Counted from the first letter of the stretch, positions 54,488 through 63,808 are shown. The stretch: DNA of 64,000 bases from Hyphomicrobium sp. (GCA_022844105.1 JALHMJ010000004.1:162408-226407); one strand, 5' to 3'. Notes: a model not told the origin generated them from the sequence alone. Program-made: numbers and translations.

Positions 54488-55306
54488 CTATGACTGTTGC
54501 TTGTTCGGCTTGACTGGCGCCAATCGGTCGAGCCGCAGCCGATGCCGGTCATCCGTCAACAGCGCCACCGCGACGAGCCCGGCCAGAACGACAGCTATGC
54601 CCGTGGCCCCCGCGATGAGGAACATGATCATCACTTGATACGTCATGGCGTCCACCGGATCGGCGCCAGCCAGGATCTGGCCGGTCATCATGCCCGGCAG
54701 CGACACCAGACCCGCGACCGCCATCGCGCTGAGGATGGGCGTGAGCCCCGTCTTCAAGCCGCGCCGCAATACATCCTGCAACGCATCCATCCGTGTCGCG
54801 CCAAGCGCCAGCCGCCCTTCGATAGCCGCCCGTTCCCGGCTCGCCGCGCTTGTGATCGTGTCGAGCACGAGCGTCACGCCCGCCAGCGCATTACCGACGA
54901 TCATGCCCAGTATCGGCAGCAAATAACGTGGCGACCACCAAGGCTCCGCCCCGATGATCGCGCTGACGGCGAAGATTGACGCCACGAGCCCCGCCATGAA
55001 CGGCGCCGCCCCGCCCATCAGATGCGAAACCGGTCCCTGAAATCGCCGCTCCTGCCGCGACACCACTTCATATGCGGTCGCCAGCAGCATCATCAGGGCA
55101 AACGCCGCCGTTGCCAGCATCGATCCGCTCTCGAACACGAGCTTCAAGACCAAGGCGACCACGCCGAGCTGCACGCACATGCGCACGGCCGAAATCAGGA
55201 TCGTGCGCTCCAGGCCGAGCCGGAACGCCAGCGAAAGCCCACCGGTGAGCAGCAGCAGAAGCGCTGCAAGTCCCAGATCAAGCGGCGTCAACGGCACATA
55301 GGTCAT
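54488..55306 (-). CDS. fetB: ABC transporter permease FetB (UPF0014)
   Basis: A 272-aa membrane protein with about seven helices. Typical segments are ILISAVRMCVQLGVVALVL, MIVGNALAGVTLVLD, RRGLKTGLTPILSAMAVAGL and VSLPGMMTGQILAGADPVDA. It pairs with FetA in an exporter-type ABC system linked in E. coli to iron export and peroxide resistance. Its ATG overlaps the fetA stop by 4 nt. Confidence 0.92.
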   Translation of the reverse strand: MTYVPLTPLDLGLAALLLLLTGGLSLAFRLGLERTILISAVRMCVQLGVVALVLKLVFESGSMLATAAFALMMLLATAYEVVSRQERRFQGPVSHLMGGAAPFMAGLVASIFAVSAIIGAEPWWSPRYLLPILGMIVGNALAGVTLVLDTITSAASRERAAIEGRLALGATRMDALQDVLRRGLKTGLTPILSAMAVAGLVSLPGMMTGQILAGADPVDAMTYQVMIMFLIAGATGIAVVLAGLVAVALLTDDRHRLRLDRLAPVKPNKQQS

Positions 55307-55926
55307 CGCGTGCCGGCCTCTGCCGCTATGGCCGTTTCGCGCGGTTTTGGCAGCATCAGGCGCGTATGCGCCAGCCGTTGCGCCAAGCCTGCATCATGGG
55401 TCGCCAGCAACACGGTGCGTCCGGCAAAGAGCTGAAAGCGGATTTGTTCCTCAACCAGCGCCGTGCTCGCCGGGTCGAGCGATGCGGTCGGCTCATCGAG
55501 TAACAGCACGTTCGGTTCCCCCTGCAGCGCTCGCACGAACGCCAGTCGAGATCGCTCTCCGGTCGAGAGCAAAGCGATATCGCGATCCAGGTGCAGCGGG
55601 GTCAATCCGACATTGGCAAGCTGCCGTTCGAGCTTTCCCGTATCGACGCGGTCGGGCGCGAACGTCGCTCGCGGCGTGTCGCTCCACCAGCCGGGCTCGG
55701 CGGCCACATAGCGCACGAGTCCCCGCCAATGCGGCGCTGGAACCTCGCCACGCTCCGCGCCATCAAGAAAAATAAGTCCCGCCACCGGATCGAGATCGGC
55801 AATGGCGCGCAGCAGGCGCGTCTTGCCAGATCCCGACACACCCTCGACCGCCAGACACTCGCCGCCCGCGACTTCGAACGTCAGCGACGGCAGCGGCGCG
55901 ATCCGCAATGTCTCGACGCGCAGCAC
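55303..55926 (-). CDS. fetA: ABC transporter ATP-binding protein FetA
   Basis: A 207-aa ATPase. Walker A GVSGSGKT (about residue 31), a Q-loop region, signature LSTGERSR (about 121), Walker B VLLLDEP (about 139) followed by TASLD, and the H-loop ATHDAG. The signature LSTGE differs from the canonical LSGGQ but is found in FetA-like proteins. Short form, consistent with the FetA family. Overlaps fetB. Confidence 0.9.
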   Translation of the reverse strand: MLRVETLRIAPLPSLTFEVAGGECLAVEGVSGSGKTRLLRAIADLDPVAGLIFLDGAERGEVPAPHWRGLVRYVAAEPGWWSDTPRATFAPDRVDTGKLERQLANVGLTPLHLDRDIALLSTGERSRLAFVRALQGEPNVLLLDEPTASLDPASTALVEEQIRFQLFAGRTVLLATHDAGLAQRLAHTRLMLPKPRETAIAAEAGTR

Positions 55927-56012
55927 CTGTCAACGAGCCTCCGGATAAGATCGTCTCGCACGATCTACTCCCCGGCTGCTTAACAAGCCCGGCGCGGCAC
56001 GGCCAGGGTGGC

Positions 56013-56381
56013 TTATGCCGCAATCAGTGCGCGGTGAAATTTATCTTCGAGCATGACACGGTCGAACGGCTTCATCAGGAAGGCATCAGCGCCCGCAGAC
56101 AGCGCCCGGCCGATATCCGAAGGCGTGTACTCGGTTGCCAGATAGACGAGATACGGACGTGTCCCGGTCGTCTGCGCGCGCAGCTTGGCGATGAATTCGT
56201 GCGCGCCAAGCTCGGGAATTTGCCAATCGAGCAGGATGGCATGCGGTGACGTGGACACGGCCAAAGCGTAGCCCTCGCGCCCGTCACACGCTTCGATGAC
56301 CTCGTAGCCCATGGCCGACAGAATGGCTGAAGCGACTTTGCGCACGACATCGCTGTCGTCAACGATGAGGCAGCGTTTCAT
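56013..56381 (-). CDS. Single-domain response regulator
   Basis: A 122-aa CheY-like receiver. Acidic pair VDD near residue 8 (MKRCLIVDDSDVVRK), phospho-acceptor Asp in ILLDWQIPE (about 53), Thr in YLATEYTPS (about 81) and Lys in FLMKPFD (about 103). No output domain. ATG at 56381 chosen from the receiver's expected start. It lies just downstream of chpT on the same strand, so may be a partner of the ChpT phosphorelay, but it does not look like CpdR or CtrA. Confidence 0.88.
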   Translation of the reverse strand: MKRCLIVDDSDVVRKVASAILSAMGYEVIEACDGREGYALAVSTSPHAILLDWQIPELGAHEFIAKLRAQTTGTRPYLVYLATEYTPSDIGRALSAGADAFLMKPFDRVMLEDKFHRALIAA

Positions 56382-56494
56382 GCTGCGTGTCCCCGGCATG
56401 AGCTGTGAATGAGCCAGCGAATGCCGACGCAAAACGCGCGGCCCCGCCTCCCGCGACTGTGGCTGAGGTTTGGTTAATGAAAGGTTGAGATGCC

Positions 56495-57148
56495 TCAGCC
56501 GCCCGCAGCGAAGATGCGGATATCGGCACCGTCCTTTGTAATCGTCAACGGCATCTCAGCCAACGCCGCCAAGCGAACGGTGTAGTAGGCTTGGATTGTC
56601 ATCGCATCGAGCGGCGGCGCGTCACGCCCGGTGACGTATTCATTGAGATGCTGGGGAAAGCGCGCCCCCGTTCCGCGACAGACGACGCGAAAGGTCGGCC
56701 GCTCCAGCGTCCCCTCGATCGCCATATCGATATCGCCGCCTTTGGGCAAAGCCGTGATCGCCGCCGCTAGGATGTTGAGCAACAGCTTGACCCTATCTTT
56801 GCTCATGTAACCGGGAGGGCCGGACCAATTGAGCCTGTGTTTGGCCTTTCCCTTGCCGTTGACGACATAACCGCGCGAAATTTTTTCCGCCATGCCGAGG
56901 TCGATCAAGGCACCGGCCGATCCACTGGCACCGAATGCGAAGCGCGCGAATTCCAGGCACACCGACGCCTGTCCCGTCACGTTGCGGATCATGTCGAAGG
57001 CGTAGCGGCGCGCGTCCTCGTCCTTTTCTTCGTCGTGCAACTGCAGGCCGATGCTGATGGCTCCCACCGGTCCGATGACATCGTGGCAGATTTTACTCGA
57101 TATGAGCGCGGCAATCTCGAGGTCGGACGGAATGGCTGCATCGGTCAT
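56495..57148 (-). CDS. chpT: Histidine phosphotransferase ChpT
   Basis: A 217-aa protein that transfers phosphate between CckA and the regulators CtrA and CpdR in alphaproteobacterial cell-cycle control. The phospho-acceptor helix has ALISSKICHDVIGPVGAI with His-23 or so, and the C-terminal domain resembles a degenerate HATPase fold (DRVKLLLNILAAAITALPKGG). I chose the ATG at 57148 because GAGGG lies 9 nt upstream; 57154 is also possible. The next gene on the strand is a receiver protein. Confidence 0.9.
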   Translation of the reverse strand: MTDAAIPSDLEIAALISSKICHDVIGPVGAISIGLQLHDEEKDEDARRYAFDMIRNVTGQASVCLEFARFAFGASGSAGALIDLGMAEKISRGYVVNGKGKAKHRLNWSGPPGYMSKDRVKLLLNILAAAITALPKGGDIDMAIEGTLERPTFRVVCRGTGARFPQHLNEYVTGRDAPPLDAMTIQAYYTVRLAALAEMPLTITKDGADIRIFAAGG

Positions 57149-57429
57149 GGTCATTGTCCCTCGCGAGCCCGTGGCCCGCGGCGCTGATCGGTTGGATATG
57201 CGGGTCGGCTCGGTCGCAACGCCCACGCGCTTGCCCGTCGCATCCTTGCTCTGATACACGGCCCGGAGTGCCGTTGAAAGGTCTCCGCGGCCACAGCCAA
57301 AAAGCACAGTGTTTGCGGTTGTTTCGACCCACAACCGCGAAAGATCCGGTTAAGCGGGCCAACGAATGCCGCGAATCACCCGCCAATGCGGCGCACAACA
57401 CCCGAACTGTTCCTTAGAGTTCAAACGCC

Positions 57430-58248
57430 ATGCCATTTACATCCCATGCCCGTCTGGCCGACGCTCTCCTGCCCGCCCTCGGCGAAGCGGCCAGCACCAT
57501 TTTGCAGATCCGCGATAAGGGCCTCGTCGTCGAACACAAATCCGATGATTCGCCCGTCACCGAGGCCGACCGCCGCGCCGAAGCAATACTCTCGGCTGCC
57601 CTGCGCGCCATTCATCCCGAGTTTCCAGTTGCGGCCGAGGAATCCTGCGCCAGTGGAATGACGCCGGAACTGGGCCGCGCATATTTTCTGCTCGATCCGC
57701 TCGACGGAACGCGCGACTACGCGATGGGTCGCGACGATTTTACGATCAATATCGGCCTCATCACCGATGGCCGCCCGGTTTTCGGATTGATCTACGCACC
57801 GGCGCATGGCGATCTTTTCGTCACGACTGGGGCCGGCGAAGCGGTCGGCGCCAAGTTTGCCCCAAATCAATTGCCGCGCCGTCTTGCTGAGACCCAGACC
57901 GCACCACTCCGCGTCCGCGATGGCCGCAGCGGAGCGCTCACCGCACTCGTCAGCCAGCGCGAGCAGGGACCCGAATTCGATTCACGGCTGGAAGCACTCG
58001 GCATCGTGTCCCGCACGCCGGTCAGTTCGGCGCTGAAATTCGGACGTCTCGCGCGCGGCGAAGCGGACATCTACCCGCGCTTTGGCCCGACCTGCGAATG
58101 GGATACCGCCGCCGGCCAGGCCATTGTCGAAGCGGCCGGTGGCACCGTCACCGCATTTGATGGGACGGCGCTGATCTACGGAAAAACATCCCTCGGCTTT
58201 CTCAACGGGCCATTCATCGCCCGCGGCCGCATTGAAAAGATCTGCTGA
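57430..58248 (+). CDS. cysQ: 3'(2'),5'-bisphosphate nucleotidase / inositol monophosphatase family
   Basis: A 272-aa Mg-dependent phosphatase. Motifs: SDDSPVTEADRRAE (about residues 37-50), AEESC (about 69-73), DPLDGTRDYAMG (about 89-100) and CEWDTAAGQAIVEAAGG (about 219-235). The TRDY/E-type second motif is typical of CysQ, which hydrolyses PAP to AMP in sulfate assimilation. An inositol-phosphatase activity cannot be excluded. Single gene, preceded by about 280 bp between it and chpT. Confidence 0.88.
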   Translation: MPFTSHARLADALLPALGEAASTILQIRDKGLVVEHKSDDSPVTEADRRAEAILSAALRAIHPEFPVAAEESCASGMTPELGRAYFLLDPLDGTRDYAMGRDDFTINIGLITDGRPVFGLIYAPAHGDLFVTTGAGEAVGAKFAPNQLPRRLAETQTAPLRVRDGRSGALTALVSQREQGPEFDSRLEALGIVSRTPVSSALKFGRLARGEADIYPRFGPTCEWDTAAGQAIVEAAGGTVTAFDGTALIYGKTSLGFLNGPFIARGRIEKIC

Positions 58249-58396
58249 TACCGCCTATTCGCCGCCGTTCCGCGCTGCGAAAGCCACACTTTGGTAACAC
58301 TTTCTCGCGATGGTTGATGGACATTTAACCAGCCGGCGCAGTGCGCCTTCCGGGCGCAATCAACGTCGACCACCGGCTACGCAAGGTGTTCGCACC

Positions 58397-59209
58397 ATGT
58401 CCATTCTGAAGCCCTATCGCATACTGGCTGGTATCGTGAGCCTCGCCGCCGCGCTGGTCTCGATCTCGTATTCAGCCCAGAGCAATAACGACGCTTATCA
58501 ACCGCCAGGGGAAAGTTACGGCGACAGCGCCCCCGCTGAGGACGTCTATCGTTCCGCGCCGCCACCCTATCAACCTGACGAAACCTACCGTCCCAGCCCT
58601 GATAGCTTCGGCGGCAACGCCGACGTACCGCCCGCGGCAGGCTACGGCGAACCCTATGCGCCTCCATCCGCCAGCGATGGCCTGCCCGAGCCACAGGGAC
58701 CTGATGACGCGCAGCGTTCGGCATCGAGCGGTTATGAAAAAAATGAGATCATTGGGGCCGGCCACAAATTATTCGGTGGCGTCAGTCAAGGTTTGGCCGA
58801 CGCTGTCGAGTGGGCGTTCCAGAGCCAAGGCCGACCCAACGCCTATATCGCCGGCGAAGACGCAGGCGGCGCGTTCGTCTTCGGCCTGCGCTACGGTGAA
58901 GGCACGCTGCATTCCAAATCTTTCGGTAGCCAGCGGGTCTTCTGGCAAGGCCCTACCGTTGGCTACGACGCGGGAGCCGAAGGCTCCAAGGCCATGGTTC
59001 TTGTCTACAATATGAGCAATCCCAGCGAGATCTACGAGCGCTATGGCGGCGTGCAAGGCGCGGCATACCTCGTCGGCGGCGTCAGCGTACAAGTGCAAAA
59101 GCACGGCAATGTCACACTCGCCGTAATCCGCTCCGGCGTCGGCCTCAGGCTGGGTGCCAACGTGGGTTACATGAAGTATACCCGTTCACCGACTTGGAAT
59201 CCGCTATAA
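58397..59209 (+). CDS. eipA: DUF1134 / EipA-like envelope protein
   Basis: A 270-aa exported protein. Leader MSILKPYRILAGIVSLAAAL, then a Pro/Ser/Tyr-rich linker (about residues 30-110, with PPSASDGLPEPQGPDD) and a C-terminal DUF1134 domain (about 115-265) with YIAGEDAGGAFVFGLRYGEG, FGSQRVFWQGPTVGYDAGAE and RYGGVQGAAYLVGGVSVQVQ. In Brucella the protein EipA folds as a small beta-barrel and is needed for envelope integrity. Start at 58397 puts the leader at the N-terminus. Confidence 0.88.
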   Translation: MSILKPYRILAGIVSLAAALVSISYSAQSNNDAYQPPGESYGDSAPAEDVYRSAPPPYQPDETYRPSPDSFGGNADVPPAAGYGEPYAPPSASDGLPEPQGPDDAQRSASSGYEKNEIIGAGHKLFGGVSQGLADAVEWAFQSQGRPNAYIAGEDAGGAFVFGLRYGEGTLHSKSFGSQRVFWQGPTVGYDAGAEGSKAMVLVYNMSNPSEIYERYGGVQGAAYLVGGVSVQVQKHGNVTLAVIRSGVGLRLGANVGYMKYTRSPTWNPL

Positions 59210-59396
59210 GCGGTCCCGATCGGCGGCCGCGAACCGGCACCGGGCTCGGACGGACCTCTGCCGCACGCCGGCATGGGTGGCCATCCATCCCCTGGGCCTC
59301 GCAGCCGATAGACGTGGCGGCCACCCGGCCGTCGAAGCGCCAACGGGTTAGCGCCCGGGGTTCCGCGGACGAGCGGCACGAACGAGGACGCACGGG

Positions 59397-60791
59397 GTGA
59401 TCACCATCCAATCGGCAATGCTGGTGGTGCTCGGCTTCAGTATCGCGGGGCTGATGGCCTGCGTGATCGCGCCGGCATACCGCCGCCGTGCCGCCCGGCT
59501 GGCGACACTGGAACTGAAGCGCACGATGCCGCTGACGGAAGCGGAAATCGCTGCCGACAAAGATCGCATCCGCGCCGGCTACGCGATCCGTGTCCACAAG
59601 CTCGAAAGCAATCTCGAAGACCGCACTCTCGAAACCGCCCGTCAGCTGATCGAGATCAACCGGCGCGACGCCCGCATCAGCGCGCTTGAAAGCGACCTTG
59701 CGCGGCTGACGACGATTAACGACGAGCATGAGAATGCCCGCCGTGTTCTTGAACTGACGATCACCGATCGACTGCCTAAGGTCGAGCACCGCCTGTCTGA
59801 GGCGAAGAAACTGCTCTTCGAGCGCGATCGCGAAATCGCGGCGCTGACCCAGACTGCGCAGCGCCAGGCCGTCGCTCTCGATGAGGCAACGCAAATCAAT
59901 ACGCAGCAGCGCAGCGACATCCATCGCCTCAACGCCACCTTGACGACCCGCGCCGCCCGCCATCGCGACAAAGCCGAAGAACAAAAGCACGAGACGGAAA
60001 TTGCGCTGCGAACCGAAATCGAAGCGTTGCGCGCGCGCGTCCGCGACCAGACCGACGTGATTGCCAAGCTGCAGCAATCACAGTCCCCGTTCCTTGAGCA
60101 GCCAACCGACAACCCAGGCGACGAGATGGCGCGTCTGAAGGCGAGCCTCGCCGACGCCGAACGCGGGCTCCAGGAGGCCCGCCGCCAAGGCCCGCCATCT
60201 GTTGCCGCGCCATCTTATGCCGGACAAGTCAACGTCGAGCACGATGTTGAATTGCGAAACCTGAAATCGCGCATCGAAGATCAGGCGGCCGAGATCGCGC
60301 GACTCAAAGCCGAACTCTCCGTTCTCGCCACACCCGCTGCAGACACCGGCGACGACAGCAACGCGCTCACGCCCCTACGCGCCAGGCTGAAAGCACTCGA
60401 AGCCGAAGCGACCGAACATTCATCGACCATCCTCGGATTGCGTGCCGAGGTCGCCGCCAGCAACGAAAAGCTGGCCCGTCAGGCCGAATTCTACATGGAC
60501 GAGATGAACAAGCTGTCCGCTGGGACGCGGCCGGTCGCACCTCCCGCCCGCCCGGACTCAGCGGCGCCGGCGGTCCAACGCTTATCGCTCGCTGAACGCA
60601 TGAATGCGCCGCGCATTGCCACAGTCCAAATTTCGGCCACCACCGCCCCACCCGAACAACCTGAGAATGGCGCGGTCGATCATGCGGCACCTCAGTCGAA
60701 CGCAGAGGGATCTGCAGGCGATGCGTCATCGGCGCCGCGACGGCAGAGCCTCCTGCAACGAATTACGAGGTTGGAAAAGCCGGTCGCTTAA
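59397..60791 (+). CDS. Membrane-anchored coiled-coil protein, unknown function
   Basis: A 464-aa protein starting with GTG. An N-terminal transmembrane helix (IQSAMLVVLGFSIAGLMACV), then a long coiled coil from about residue 30 to 260 (LESNLEDRTLETARQLIEIN; LSEAKKLLFERDREIAALTQ) and another segment at about 285-390, ending in a Pro/Ala-rich tail. A family of such proteins occurs in Rhizobiales near cell-envelope genes; no function is known to me. It lies about 190 bp downstream of eipA on the same strand. Confidence 0.75.
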   Translation: MITIQSAMLVVLGFSIAGLMACVIAPAYRRRAARLATLELKRTMPLTEAEIAADKDRIRAGYAIRVHKLESNLEDRTLETARQLIEINRRDARISALESDLARLTTINDEHENARRVLELTITDRLPKVEHRLSEAKKLLFERDREIAALTQTAQRQAVALDEATQINTQQRSDIHRLNATLTTRAARHRDKAEEQKHETEIALRTEIEALRARVRDQTDVIAKLQQSQSPFLEQPTDNPGDEMARLKASLADAERGLQEARRQGPPSVAAPSYAGQVNVEHDVELRNLKSRIEDQAAEIARLKAELSVLATPAADTGDDSNALTPLRARLKALEAEATEHSSTILGLRAEVAASNEKLARQAEFYMDEMNKLSAGTRPVAPPARPDSAAPAVQRLSLAERMNAPRIATVQISATTAPPEQPENGAVDHAAPQSNAEGSAGDASSAPRRQSLLQRITRLEKPVA

Positions 60792-60801
60792 ACGCGCAAC
60801 G

Positions 60802-61290
60802 TCAATACTGCGATTGTGCGACCAGCACGCCAAGGCTGCGATTGGTGATGTCGCGTGAGCTTTCACCGGCACTACGCTCTTCGATCGCAACCGCATACAG
60901 CGGCAGTTTCAACGCCGCCAACGTCTTCTTCGATCCCGCAGCAGTCCGAGCCAGGCGCAGCGTCTTTAGTTTCACCCGCACCGGTTTGACTTTCACGCCC
61001 TCGGCATCATCCAGTCGCACCGCAAGCGCCTGCACCGGCATCTCCGGAATATCCCGCGCGACGATGATGCGTGGCACGGGTTCTTGCGGAGCCATCGCCG
61101 CGGCGGCTTCCGCGCGTTTGAATTTCTCGACGCGAGTCGGCTGATCCGCGGCCACGGACCCGGCATCAGGCGCCAGTGCAATAAGCTGCCGCGTCAAACC
61201 CTGAATAAGAACACCAGCCGTCAAGACAAGCGCCAGATTCACGCTGAGATAGCGTGCGACACTCCACGGACGATGCTGAGAACTCGTCAT
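60802..61290 (-). CDS. Hypothetical exported or membrane-anchored protein
   Basis: A 162-aa protein with an N-terminal hydrophobic segment (SVNLALVLTAGVLIQGL, about residues 15-31) and a mature domain of about 125 residues. The mature part has alternating charged and hydrophobic stretches (VPRIIVARDIPEMPVQALAV; VKVKPVRVKLKTLRLAR). ATG at 61290 chosen for position of the leader. It converges with the coiled-coil gene, 10 bp apart. No family recognised. Confidence 0.6.
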   Translation of the reverse strand: MTSSQHRPWSVARYLSVNLALVLTAGVLIQGLTRQLIALAPDAGSVAADQPTRVEKFKRAEAAAAMAPQEPVPRIIVARDIPEMPVQALAVRLDDAEGVKVKPVRVKLKTLRLARTAAGSKKTLAALKLPLYAVAIEERSAGESSRDITNRSLGVLVAQSQY

Positions 61291-61533
61291 ATTGATACGC
61301 AGACACTGTTGACCGGGAAACGCCGCGCACCCAGTGCGCCGCCTCACAATCCCGCCTTATACGCTTCATTCGCTCCGGCGCGGTCGGCAAATACACACAC
61401 CACATGCATCACGGTTAACGCCGCTGAAGATGCTGTCGATTTTGGACTTTGCCCCGATCCCAGACGATGCATGAGTCCGAACCGTAGAGAAACAGTTTGG
61501 TTCCAGACAATTGCGAACGGGATGAAATCGATA
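61291..61533. other. Intergenic spacer between two minus-strand genes
   Basis: About 240 bp, somewhat less G+C-rich than its flanks. Nothing supportable is seen in it; it presumably holds the promoter of the gene at 61290. Confidence 0.3.
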
Positions 61534-62202
61534 TTATGCGTGCCACCACCACAGCAGGGGCGGAACGGCGAGGAAGAGAAAATAAAGGCCGTAGACGTCG
61601 ATGACATAGCGCGCGTAAACGCCGGCAAATCCGGCGCGGTCGTCGGTCCCATCCAATTTCGCAAACAGGTAGTCGATGCGGCTGTGATTGACCGGGCACG
61701 CCTTCATCAGGTCATTGTACCGCCGCCGGAAATCCTGAACCACGGCTGCCGCTGTCGGCTTGGCAATCCGCAGTTCTTGCGCCAGCTCCGAAACACCCAG
61801 GCCACAGTTGTGCAGATGATGCGCCTTCATCTTGTAATCGTTCAGCGCTTCGAGAAGACCAAGCATCAGCGTGAACACTGAGGACACAAGCTGGATGAAC
61901 GTGATCAACCGGTTCGTCACGTCCACGATCTGGTCGGCATAGACCGCCTGCCACATCGCCAATCCAACAAAATACAAAGCCACCGTTGACTGCGTGAACA
62001 GCGACACGGTGGCCTTTCGTTCCAGACGTTCCGCTGCATTGAAACGGGCGGCCTTCACGAGCCGCATCGTCGCGGCCAGCTTTTCCGCTTCACGCCCGGC
62101 CTCTTGCTCCGCCGCCCAAGCGTCGCGGCGCGACGCGAACCGCTCATCGAGCTGCTCGACGAAGGCGGTCATCAAAACATTGCTTTGCGCGGTTCGGGAC
62201 AT
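61534..62202 (-). CDS. SLATT-like membrane protein
   Basis: A 222-aa protein. A charged N-terminal helix (about residues 15-50, with FASRRDAWAAEQEAGREAEK) leads to a basic amphipathic stretch and two membrane helices, SLFTQSTVALYFVGLAMW (about 65-85) and LITFIQLVSSVFTLMLGLLE (about 97-117). Then comes a soluble helical part with HHLHNCGLGVSELAQELR and RYNDLMKACPVNHSRIDYLF, and a C-terminal hydrophobic segment (LYFLFLAVPPLLWWW). This order matches SLATT domains, membrane-associated effectors of nucleotide-signalling conflict systems. ATG at 62202 (MSRTAQ). No CD-NTase, TIR or reverse transcriptase gene is next to it. Confidence 0.6.
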   Translation of the reverse strand: MSRTAQSNVLMTAFVEQLDERFASRRDAWAAEQEAGREAEKLAATMRLVKAARFNAAERLERKATVSLFTQSTVALYFVGLAMWQAVYADQIVDVTNRLITFIQLVSSVFTLMLGLLEALNDYKMKAHHLHNCGLGVSELAQELRIAKPTAAAVVQDFRRRYNDLMKACPVNHSRIDYLFAKLDGTDDRAGFAGVYARYVIDVYGLYFLFLAVPPLLWWWHA

Positions 62203-62288
62203 GGCTGCCGCTGGTGAGGGATGAAATCGAACCAAGCCTTCCGCTTAGCGCGATTCGCCCACACCACGCCGGCCGCCGCCCCGGCCGC

Positions 62289-62798
62289 TCACCACCCGAG
62301 TGTGCGCACCGCGTTTTCCACATCGCTGAGGTGCGGCCACGTCCCGCCGACGAGCATCACCGACACGGCAACGATCACCGCCACAACCCCCGCCGCGACC
62401 GCCCACGACAACGCTGAGCGCAGCGCGGCAAAACGCCGTTCTCGTCTGGCATGTGTCAGCCAGCTGCCCGTCGGCTCGGTTGGCTGCTCGGCGGGGCGCC
62501 GCCGCCCGCTTGCCGCTTGCCAGTCGAAGGCTGAGGTCTCATGACCCAAAGAACCGCCCCCGTCTGCACGTCCAACGCCCGCTGCGATCGCGGCCGAAAG
62601 CGACGGCTCATGCACCGGCCGGATATGCGATCGGCCTGCTAGAACCCGCTCGATATCGCTGGCCAGTCGCTCGATGTCATCGGCCGTCTGGTCGATGAAG
62701 GTTGCGGATGGCGGGCGCCCGGCACCGACCGGGAGCGGTGGCGGACCCGTATGGATCGGGCGCAAGGAAGGCGGTTGGCGGGATGAGAGTGCGGGCAT
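62289..62798 (-). CDS. Hypothetical C-terminally anchored membrane protein
   Basis: A 169-aa protein. ATG at 62798 with GAGGGGAACGCCGC in front. The first part is Pro-rich (SLRPIHTGPPPLPVGAGRPP), followed by a short acidic helix (DQTADDIERLASDIERVLAG) and a disordered stretch. A single membrane helix lies at about residues 133-155 (LSWAVAAGVVAVIVAVSVML) near the C-terminus. No family recognised. It lies 86 bp upstream of the SLATT-like gene on the same strand, so the two may be co-expressed. Confidence 0.6.
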   Translation of the reverse strand: MPALSSRQPPSLRPIHTGPPPLPVGAGRPPSATFIDQTADDIERLASDIERVLAGRSHIRPVHEPSLSAAIAAGVGRADGGGSLGHETSAFDWQAASGRRRPAEQPTEPTGSWLTHARRERRFAALRSALSWAVAAGVVAVIVAVSVMLVGGTWPHLSDVENAVRTLGW

Positions 62799-63211
62799 GC
62801 GGCGTTCCCCTCGAAAGCGCCGGGGCCGAGATCTCCAAAGCGGAATCGAGCGGCAACCATCCGCGCGGCGAAATCCGTCGCGCGTCCCTCCCGATCGGAG
62901 CCTTTGCGAATCTGTCGTTCGCTTGGCTCTCGTACGCACGGAACTCGAACCTCCGGCTGGCCGCGGCTGGCGGCCATGGACGTCCTTCGCACGCGGCACC
63001 CTCATACCGTGTACGGCTCTCACGTTAGTGGCAGATGAGCCACGCGACAAGCCGGACTTTTGCTTTCGCGCGCTCAACAGAACATCGATAGCTGTCTGAC
63101 ATCCCACTCACCTGGATTTCATCGGCGATCCGGTCCACATCTCAGGCGCGTCTCTGCCTCCAAGGCGCGCGCGCCGCGCCAGCATTGAATGCGATATGAG
63201 GAACTCGACCC
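62799..63211. other. Intergenic region between divergent genes
   Basis: About 410 bp between the minus-strand gene at 62798 and nnrU. Several overlapping open frames cross it on both strands, but none has a convincing start, leader or family motif. It should hold two divergent promoters. No repeats of families A-C are present here. Confidence 0.4.
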
Positions 63212-63808
63212 ATGCTTCTACTCGCCGTTGGCCTAATTCTATTTCTCGGCATCCATTTGGTGCCGACGTCCCCCGGCCTGCGCCACGGGCTCGTCGCCCG
63301 CTTCGGCGAACCGGCCTACAAGATCGGCTTCGCGGTGGCGTCCCTCGCCGGCCTCCTGCTGATCGTCTACGGCTATCACAAATTGCAAATCAACCCCGGC
63401 AAGAATGTCTTCTTTGGTGATCCGCCGCTCGCGCCGCCGGTCTGGATGAACCATGTCGCGTGGCTGCTGATGCTGCCGGCCATGATCGCGCTCGTCGCTG
63501 CCTATGTGCCATCCCGCATTCACACTGCCCTCAAGCACCCGATGCTGGTCGCTATCAAGCTCTGGGCGCTGGCGCATCTGCTCGTCAATTGGGACGTTGG
63601 CTCATTTCTGCTGTTCGGATCGTTCCTCGCCTTCGCCGTCTACGACCGCATCTCGGTCAAAAGGCGCGGCGCGTTGGGCCCTCTCGGCGCCAAGCAGGGC
63701 GGCCTCGTCGGCGATCTGATCGTGCTCGGTGTCGGCATCGGCCTCTACGCCTTCATGCTCCAAGGCGGTCACGCGTGGCTGATCGGCAAGCCCCTTCTCC
63801 CGGCCTGA
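63212..63808 (+). CDS. nnrU: NnrU family protein
   Basis: A 198-aa membrane protein with five or six helices. The N-terminus LLLAVGLILFLGIHLVPTSP and LRHGLVARFGEPAYKIGFAV match the NnrU family, and WALAHLLVNWDVGSFLLFGS carries the conserved His and Asn-Trp. NnrU was named from denitrification gene clusters, but many Hyphomicrobiales have it outside those; a relation to carotenoid-isomerase-type membrane proteins has been noted. No denitrification genes are in this window. Confidence 0.85.
   Translation: MLLLAVGLILFLGIHLVPTSPGLRHGLVARFGEPAYKIGFAVASLAGLLLIVYGYHKLQINPGKNVFFGDPPLAPPVWMNHVAWLLMLPAMIALVAAYVPSRIHTALKHPMLVAIKLWALAHLLVNWDVGSFLLFGSFLAFAVYDRISVKRRGALGPLGAKQGGLVGDLIVLGVGIGLYAFMLQGGHAWLIGKPLLPA

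Noticed and set aside
62214..62311. Possible tRNA-Ser-like gene on the minus strand (ends GGTGAG ... CCCTCACC, with GGTTCGATTTC)
   Set aside because: The acceptor ends can pair, but the putative T-stem does not (CTTGG against TCATC) and no anticodon arm can be drawn.
62799..63107. N-terminal extension of the 62289-62798 protein
   Set aside because: The upstream frame is Arg/Ser-rich without a ribosome-binding site, while the ATG at 62798 has GAGGGG in front.
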